A stretch of 9,615 nucleotides of DNA. Origin: Cyanobacteria bacterium T3Sed10_344R1. GTDB lineage: Bacteria; Cyanobacteriota; Cyanobacteriia; Phormidesmidales; Phormidesmidaceae. Below the pieces are notes generated by a model. The model saw only the letters and a list, made by a program, of their open reading frames with translations. It was not told the origin of the DNA and did not search any database. Position 1 is the first letter of the stretch. Each line of letters starts with the position of its first letter. The DNA is taken from the NCBI GenBank assembly GCA_003566335.1, contig PXDR01000555.1:1-9615 (forward strand). Direction: 5' to 3'. Shown here piece by piece: positions 6,557 to 9,615 of this stretch. A program made the position numbers and the translations under genes.

Positions 6557-6620
6557 AAGGCTGGGTTGGATGGGCGTAGGACTGGTTTAGGTTCCAGCCC
6601 AGCGGTCAGAGCGGACAACA

Positions 6621-6642
6621 GACGCCAGAATGACGCCAAAAT
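6621..6642. repeat. 11-bp direct repeat just upstream of the taxis operon
   Basis: GACGCCAGAAT and GACGCCAAAAT are adjacent and differ at one base. They sit 43-64 bases before the ATG of the PATAN-REC gene, where a promoter-proximal activator or repressor would bind. An 11-bp period suits OmpR-family dimers. No confirmed -10 or -35 accompanies them. Confidence 0.55.
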
Positions 6643-6684
6643 AGAGTAGCTCTGAAGCTGTACCACGGATACCTGCTGAACTGA

Positions 6685-7941
6685 ATGCAAGGCCAACTGA
6701 GCGAAATTGATATCCGCAGTATCCTCCAGTTGATTGAGCTGGGTCAGCGCACGGGAGAACTGTATGTCGAGACCTACTCGGCGGTGACTGGGCTGCCGGG
6801 TGATGGGGCGGCTCGGATTGAGCAGTCCTGGCTAATGTTTTTTCTCAATGGTCAAATTGTCTACGGGGGCAGCACGACGGGGAATCTACAGCGACTGCGG
6901 GACTATCTCCATCGCTATGAGCTGGATGACGCTCTCGACAGCACGGTGGTCTCTGCGATCGCATCGTTTAATTCCCCTGAGTATGGCTACCTGTGGACTC
7001 TCCTAGAGCGTCACGTCCTCACCCCTGACCAAGGGCGAGCGATTTTGCAGGGGATGGTGCAAGAAACCCTGTTTGATTTGCTGAGTCTGCACCAAGGCTC
7101 CTTTGTGTTTAAGCTCAGTTCGGCCCTGAGCCCCCAGTTGGTCACTTTAGAAATCGGCCCGCTGGTGACGGACATCACTAAGCAAATCCAAGCCTGGAAG
7201 CAGTTTCATCCCCATATTCAGTCACCAGAACAACGGCCTGTGATTGCTGATATTGTTGGCCTCCAGGACGCCCTGTCGCCCGCTGCCTTTGAGCGCCTGC
7301 GCGATCGCATTGATGGTCAAACCACCTTGCGCCAACTCTGCCGCCATTTGGGGCGCGACCTGGTGACGGTGACTAAAGCGATCTATCCCCATATTCAGCG
7401 GGGGCTGGTGCAGGTGCTGCGATCGCCCACTCCCCTAGAGCAAGCTTTCCCCACCGTTGAGTCGAGTCCTTGGCAAACGAAAGTGCCCCGAGTTGTTTGC
7501 ATCGACGACGGCCTCACTGTACGCCAGACCGTGGAGCAAATCCTTGACCAACATGGCTACGAAGTCACCAGCATCGCCAATCCCCTGCGGGCGCTGAGCC
7601 TATTATTCCAACTGCGGCCTGACCTGATTCTGTGCGATATTGCCATGCCGGAGCTAGAGGGCTATGAGCTCTGTGCCATGGTGCGCCAGTCTACGGCCTT
7701 TCGCCAGACCCCCATTGTCATGTTGACCGGCAAAGACGGCTTCATTGACCGGGTCAAGGCCCGGATGGCCGGAGCGGATGATTATCTGACGAAACCCTTC
7801 GGGGCCAACGAACTCCTCATGCTGGTCGAAAAATATGTCGGCAGCGGCAACCCTGAGCGCCCCAACCCAGAAATGCTGCTGGCCGAAGCGATTGAAGATG
7901 ACCTGGAACTGGGGATGGCTATGCCCCCAGCCGAAAGCTAA
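6685..7941 (+). CDS. hmpA: PATAN-domain (DUF4388) response regulator, HmpA/PilG/PatA type
   Basis: This cytoplasmic regulator belongs to the taxis system that controls type IV pili. The 418-residue product begins with a PATAN/DUF4388 domain (1 to about 145) opening LSEIDIRSILQLIELGQRTGELYVE. A helical middle part (about 188-246) resembles the winged-helix-like segment of PatA/PixG proteins. A C-terminal receiver domain (about 268-388) has the acidic pair Asp274-Asp275, phospho-acceptor Asp318 (LILCDIAMPE), Thr348 and Lys370 (KPF), all intact. A short acidic tail follows. The ATG at 6685 comes right after a stop, and no good Shine-Dalgarno is visible. Members of this family head the pil, pix and tax clusters of Synechocystis and the hmp locus of Nostoc. 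The position beside hmpF favours the hmp name, but pilG, pixG or taxP1 could be equivalent. The symbol is an inference from context. Confidence 0.9.
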   Translation: MQGQLSEIDIRSILQLIELGQRTGELYVETYSAVTGLPGDGAARIEQSWLMFFLNGQIVYGGSTTGNLQRLRDYLHRYELDDALDSTVVSAIASFNSPEYGYLWTLLERHVLTPDQGRAILQGMVQETLFDLLSLHQGSFVFKLSSALSPQLVTLEIGPLVTDITKQIQAWKQFHPHIQSPEQRPVIADIVGLQDALSPAAFERLRDRIDGQTTLRQLCRHLGRDLVTVTKAIYPHIQRGLVQVLRSPTPLEQAFPTVESSPWQTKVPRVVCIDDGLTVRQTVEQILDQHGYEVTSIANPLRALSLLFQLRPDLILCDIAMPELEGYELCAMVRQSTAFRQTPIVMLTGKDGFIDRVKARMAGADDYLTKPFGANELLMLVEKYVGSGNPERPNPEMLLAEAIEDDLELGMAMPPAES

Positions 7942-8058
7942 AGTTCAGGCAACGCAGACTCAACTCCAGCTCTTGGCCTAGTCATCCGGCTCAATCCACA
8001 ACCAGAATTGAGGCAGAATCTACTAAACCGTTAGCAACCTGGCGATTTGAGGGTACTT

Positions 8059-8064
8059 TATAAG
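8059..8064 (+). promoter_or_regulatory. Possible -10 element upstream of the CheY-like gene
   Basis: TATAAG (within TTTATAAGG) matches the -10 consensus at 5 of 6 bases and lies 101 bases before the CheY-like start, inside a 223-base gap. No -35 lies at 16-18 bases. It could support an internal promoter in the taxis operon. The gap also holds a 6-bp inverted repeat (7990-7995 / 8007-8012). Confidence 0.25.
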
Positions 8065-8164
8065 GCACAGGATGGTCTTTCTGGGCAGCAGGTTGTTAAA
8101 TGGGTGCTGTAGCAGCGCAGTCCGTTGCCATCGAGGATTCCTAATGGCAGGTAACAGTTGAGGT

Positions 8165-8530
8165 ATGAGCAGAGTTCTGGTGGTGGAAGACAGTGTCGCT
8201 CAGCGAGAAATGATCACTGATTTATTGCGCGGGAGCGGGCTCGACGTCACCGTAGCAAGTGACGGCGTGGAAGCTCTAGAGTTGATGCAGGCCAAAGCCC
8301 CCGACCTAATCGTGCTGGATATCGTCATGCCCCGAATGAACGGCTACGAGTTTTGTCGTCGGATCAAAGCCGATCCGCTGACCCAAAATGTGCCAGTGGT
8401 CATGTGTTCCTCGAAAGGGGAAGAATTTGACCGCTACTGGGGCATGAAGCAAGGCGCTGATGCCTACATCGCGAAGCCCTTCCAGCCGACAGAACTGGTC
8501 GGCACCGTCAAACAACTGCTGCGCGGTTAA
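8165..8530 (+). CDS. hmpB: CheY-like single-domain response regulator, HmpB/PilH type
   Basis: This stand-alone receiver protein acts as the phosphorylated output or phosphate sink of the taxis kinase. The 121 residues are exactly one receiver domain. They have Glu8-Asp9 (VVEDS), phospho-acceptor Asp52 (LIVLDIVMPRMNG), Ser82 in the usual Thr/Ser position and Lys104 (KPF). There is no DNA-binding or other output domain. The stretch GEEFDRYWGMKQGADAYIAK is characteristic of PilH-like cyanobacterial regulators. The ATG at 8165 has GAGG only one base upstream and a weaker AGG 13 bases upstream, so ribosome binding looks poor. It is separated from the PATAN-REC gene by 223 bases and from cheW by 84 bases. 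Assignment of the family is firm; the hmpB symbol follows from gene order. Confidence 0.92.
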   Translation: MSRVLVVEDSVAQREMITDLLRGSGLDVTVASDGVEALELMQAKAPDLIVLDIVMPRMNGYEFCRRIKADPLTQNVPVVMCSSKGEEFDRYWGMKQGADAYIAKPFQPTELVGTVKQLLRG

Positions 8531-8614
8531 GGAGGGGGCGCAGTCTTCAACCCAATTTCCCAGGCTGATTTCTCAGGCGAGTTGATCAAAGACTGTGACG
8601 TTCAGGATCGGCAT

Positions 8615-9145
8615 ATGGTAGGTAGCCCCGACTTTCTCACTGGCAAAGGCCAGGATCAAGGCCCAGAACTTCAGGAACTCGAAACGCCAGAAGGTGAACT
8701 TCACCTGCGGTTTTTTGTAGCCTCAGGCGATGAGTTTGCCCTGCCGGCGACGGGCATCCGTCGGATTATTGAACAACCCCCCGATCGAATCACGCCGGTT
8801 CCTAACATTTCTCCCTTGCTGCTCGGTACCCTGAATGAACAGGGGCGGGTGATTTGGGTGGCTGACTTGGGGCAGTTTCTGGGGTATCCCACGCCGCTGA
8901 ATACCGATCGGGCAGAAATCCCGGTAATTGCGGTTGAAGATCAGGGAACTATGCTAGGCTTAGCCGTCAACCAGATCGTTGGGACGTATTGGCTAGATGT
9001 GGAAGAGCTGCAGATGTCCCGCAACTTTCCTGATACCATGGCTCCCTTTTTAAGAGGGGAGTGGCTGATTGATCCCCAGGCTAATCGTGGCCTTAAGCTA
9101 CTGGATCAAGTGGCTATTCTGCGCTCGGCGCGCTGGGCGGCTTAA
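8615..9145 (+). CDS. hmpC: CheW-type adaptor, HmpC/PilI type
   Basis: CheW proteins bridge chemoreceptors and the CheA kinase on the cytoplasmic side of the membrane. The 176-residue product has a poorly conserved hydrophilic N-terminus (1-27) and a CheW domain (about 28-172). The domain has typical strands: LRFFVASGDEFALPATGIRRI, then ISPLLLGTLNEQGRVIWVADL, then GLAVNQIVGTYWL. The start chosen is ATG at 8615 because AGGA lies seven bases upstream (8604-8607). An in-frame TTG at 8582 would add 11 residues without a good ribosome site. The usual NxRG signature in the second strand is NEQG here (Asn74-Gly77), so the normally conserved Arg is Gln76. The stop lies 45 bases before the receptor gene, consistent with one operon. 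Confidence 0.9.
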   Translation: MVGSPDFLTGKGQDQGPELQELETPEGELHLRFFVASGDEFALPATGIRRIIEQPPDRITPVPNISPLLLGTLNEQGRVIWVADLGQFLGYPTPLNTDRAEIPVIAVEDQGTMLGLAVNQIVGTYWLDVEELQMSRNFPDTMAPFLRGEWLIDPQANRGLKLLDQVAILRSARWAA

Positions 9146-9178
9146 GGGCCGTACCATGACTCGGATATTTGCACTGGC

Positions 9179-9183
9179 AGGAG
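9179..9183 (+). promoter_or_regulatory. Strong Shine-Dalgarno of the chemoreceptor gene
   Basis: AGGAG ends seven bases before the ATG at 9191. It decides this start over the out-of-frame ATG at 9156. Confidence 0.8.
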
Positions 9184-9190
9184 AAGGCAA

Positions 9191-9615
9191 ATGGCTTCAG
9201 GCACCGATTACGCTCAAGCATATCAGCAGGCCGAAAAAGCCTACATGCAGGGCAGCTATGAGGAAGCGGCGGCAGCCATTGATCAATTGGTAGATAGCTA
9301 CCCGGATGACCCCAACGTGCTGTTGTTGCGGGGGCATATCTATTGTTACGGGCTCCAGCGCTACGATGTGGCCCGAGATCAGTATGCCTCAGTGCTTGAG
9401 CTGACGACTGACCCCGAGTTCGTGGACTATGCCAACAATGGTTTGGCCTACGCCAACCAGTTCACGGGAGACGAGGCCAGCGCCGATTACGACAATTATG
9501 ACGAAGGGGCAGCCTACGGCGACGGCGAAGCCACTGCGCCCATCAATGCCCCAGACGACCTGGCAGATATTTTTCAGGATGAGGATGGTTTTGAGGCGGG
9601 TTCTGATGCGATCGC
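9191..9615 (+). CDS. hmpD: Methyl-accepting chemotaxis protein, N-terminal part, HmpD/PilJ type (partial at window end)
   Basis: Only the first 141 codons are visible and the frame is open to the window edge. The N-terminal region (about 5-92) is a TPR-like helical hairpin array: YAQAYQQAEKAYMQGSYEEA, then LLLRGHIYCYGLQRYDVARD, then the EFVDYANNGLAYA segment. This is the usual cytoplasmic N-terminus of PilJ/HmpD-like receptors in cyanobacteria. A strongly acidic, Gly/Asp-rich linker follows (about 94-139). The membrane helices, HAMP and signalling domains expected of the family must lie beyond 9615, so the receptor identity rests on the N-terminal pattern and on the position after CheW. The start is well supported by AGGAG seven bases upstream. 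A CheA kinase gene is expected next. Confidence 0.85.
   Translation, partial: MASGTDYAQAYQQAEKAYMQGSYEEAAAAIDQLVDSYPDDPNVLLLRGHIYCYGLQRYDVARDQYASVLELTTDPEFVDYANNGLAYANQFTGDEASADYDNYDEGAAYGDGEATAPINAPDDLADIFQDEDGFEAGSDAI

Larger units (their letters stand above)
5768..6684. other. Repeat-rich divergent intergenic region between hmpF and the taxis operon
   Basis: This 917-bp stretch has no convincing gene. It must hold the promoters and leaders of both transcription units. It contains two small inverted repeats close to hmpF, GCTAG repeats (5990, 6000, 6023) and a weak 54-codon ORF at 6075-6239. Its right half (6308-6642) packs five unrelated families of short direct repeats. It has no HIP1 site although the flanking genes do. 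No clear sigma-70 promoter pair is visible. Its length suggests a long untranslated leader or complex control of the motility genes. Confidence 0.75.

Noticed and set aside
6308..6642. CRISPR array or replication-origin iterons
   Set aside because: Repeat units differ from one another, are only 8-16 bp, have no uniform spacers, and no cas, dnaA or rep gene is present.
7990..8012. CTCAAT / ATTGAG inverted repeat after the PATAN-REC gene as a terminator
   Set aside because: The 6-bp AT-rich stem with an 11-base loop and no T-run is too weak to call a terminator.
9156..9293. ATG at 9156 as a start for the gene after CheW
   Set aside because: It opens a 45-codon frame that stops at 9293, while the frame from 9191 has a strong AGGAG site and a TPR-like product open to the window end.
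1624..9615. Scattered GCGATCGC octamers as a dispersed functional repeat
   Set aside because: They are ordinary HIP1 sites, abundant across cyanobacterial genomes; useful as a taxonomic clue only.

Overview
The window looks like a piece of a cyanobacterial chromosome. The evidence is at least eleven copies of the HIP1 octamer GCGATCGC in 9.6 kb, a class A penicillin-binding protein with an N-terminal FHA domain, a BioY biotin transporter component, and above all an HmpF coiled-coil motility protein divergent from a PATAN-REC / CheY / CheW / chemoreceptor cluster. That cluster has the make-up of the hmp / pil / tax type phototaxis-chemotaxis loci. It resembles filamentous cyanobacteria that glide with type IV pili, but the genus cannot be fixed from this sequence.

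Layout. Positions 1-97 are a short upstream region with an 18-bp perfect palindrome built on a HIP1 core. Positions 98-3710 (+) hold a housekeeping run: bioY (biotin uptake), lspA (lipoprotein signal peptidase II) and a bifunctional FHA-containing PBP1. They are close-packed and plausibly co-transcribed. Positions 3764-5767 (-) hold hmpF followed by a 67-residue four-cysteine protein, which converge on the PBP gene. Positions 5768-6684 are a 917-bp non-coding divergent region with an unusual density of short direct repeats (units of 8, 10, 11, 12 and 16 bp), two hairpins just upstream of hmpF and a weak 54-codon ORF. Positions 6685-9615 (+) hold the taxis array: a PATAN-REC response regulator (hmpA/pilG-like), a CheY-like single-domain regulator (hmpB/pilH-like), CheW (hmpC/pilI-like) and the N-terminal TPR-like part of a methyl-accepting protein (hmpD/pilJ-like), cut off by the window edge.

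How the genes work together. By analogy with the Nostoc punctiforme hmp and Synechocystis pil/tax systems, the receptor and CheW would feed a CheA kinase, expected just downstream and not visible here. The kinase would phosphorylate the PATAN-REC and CheY-like regulators, which control type IV pilus activity. HmpF is a polarly placed filament-like factor needed for pilus activity. The divergent arrangement suggests shared control from the repeat-rich 5768-6684 region. I see no transposase, CRISPR array, tRNA or rRNA. The genes are mostly well-known families; the less explained parts are the repeat-rich intergenic region, the four-cysteine protein in the hmpF transcription unit, an inserted loop in LspA, and a CheW whose signature Arg is replaced.
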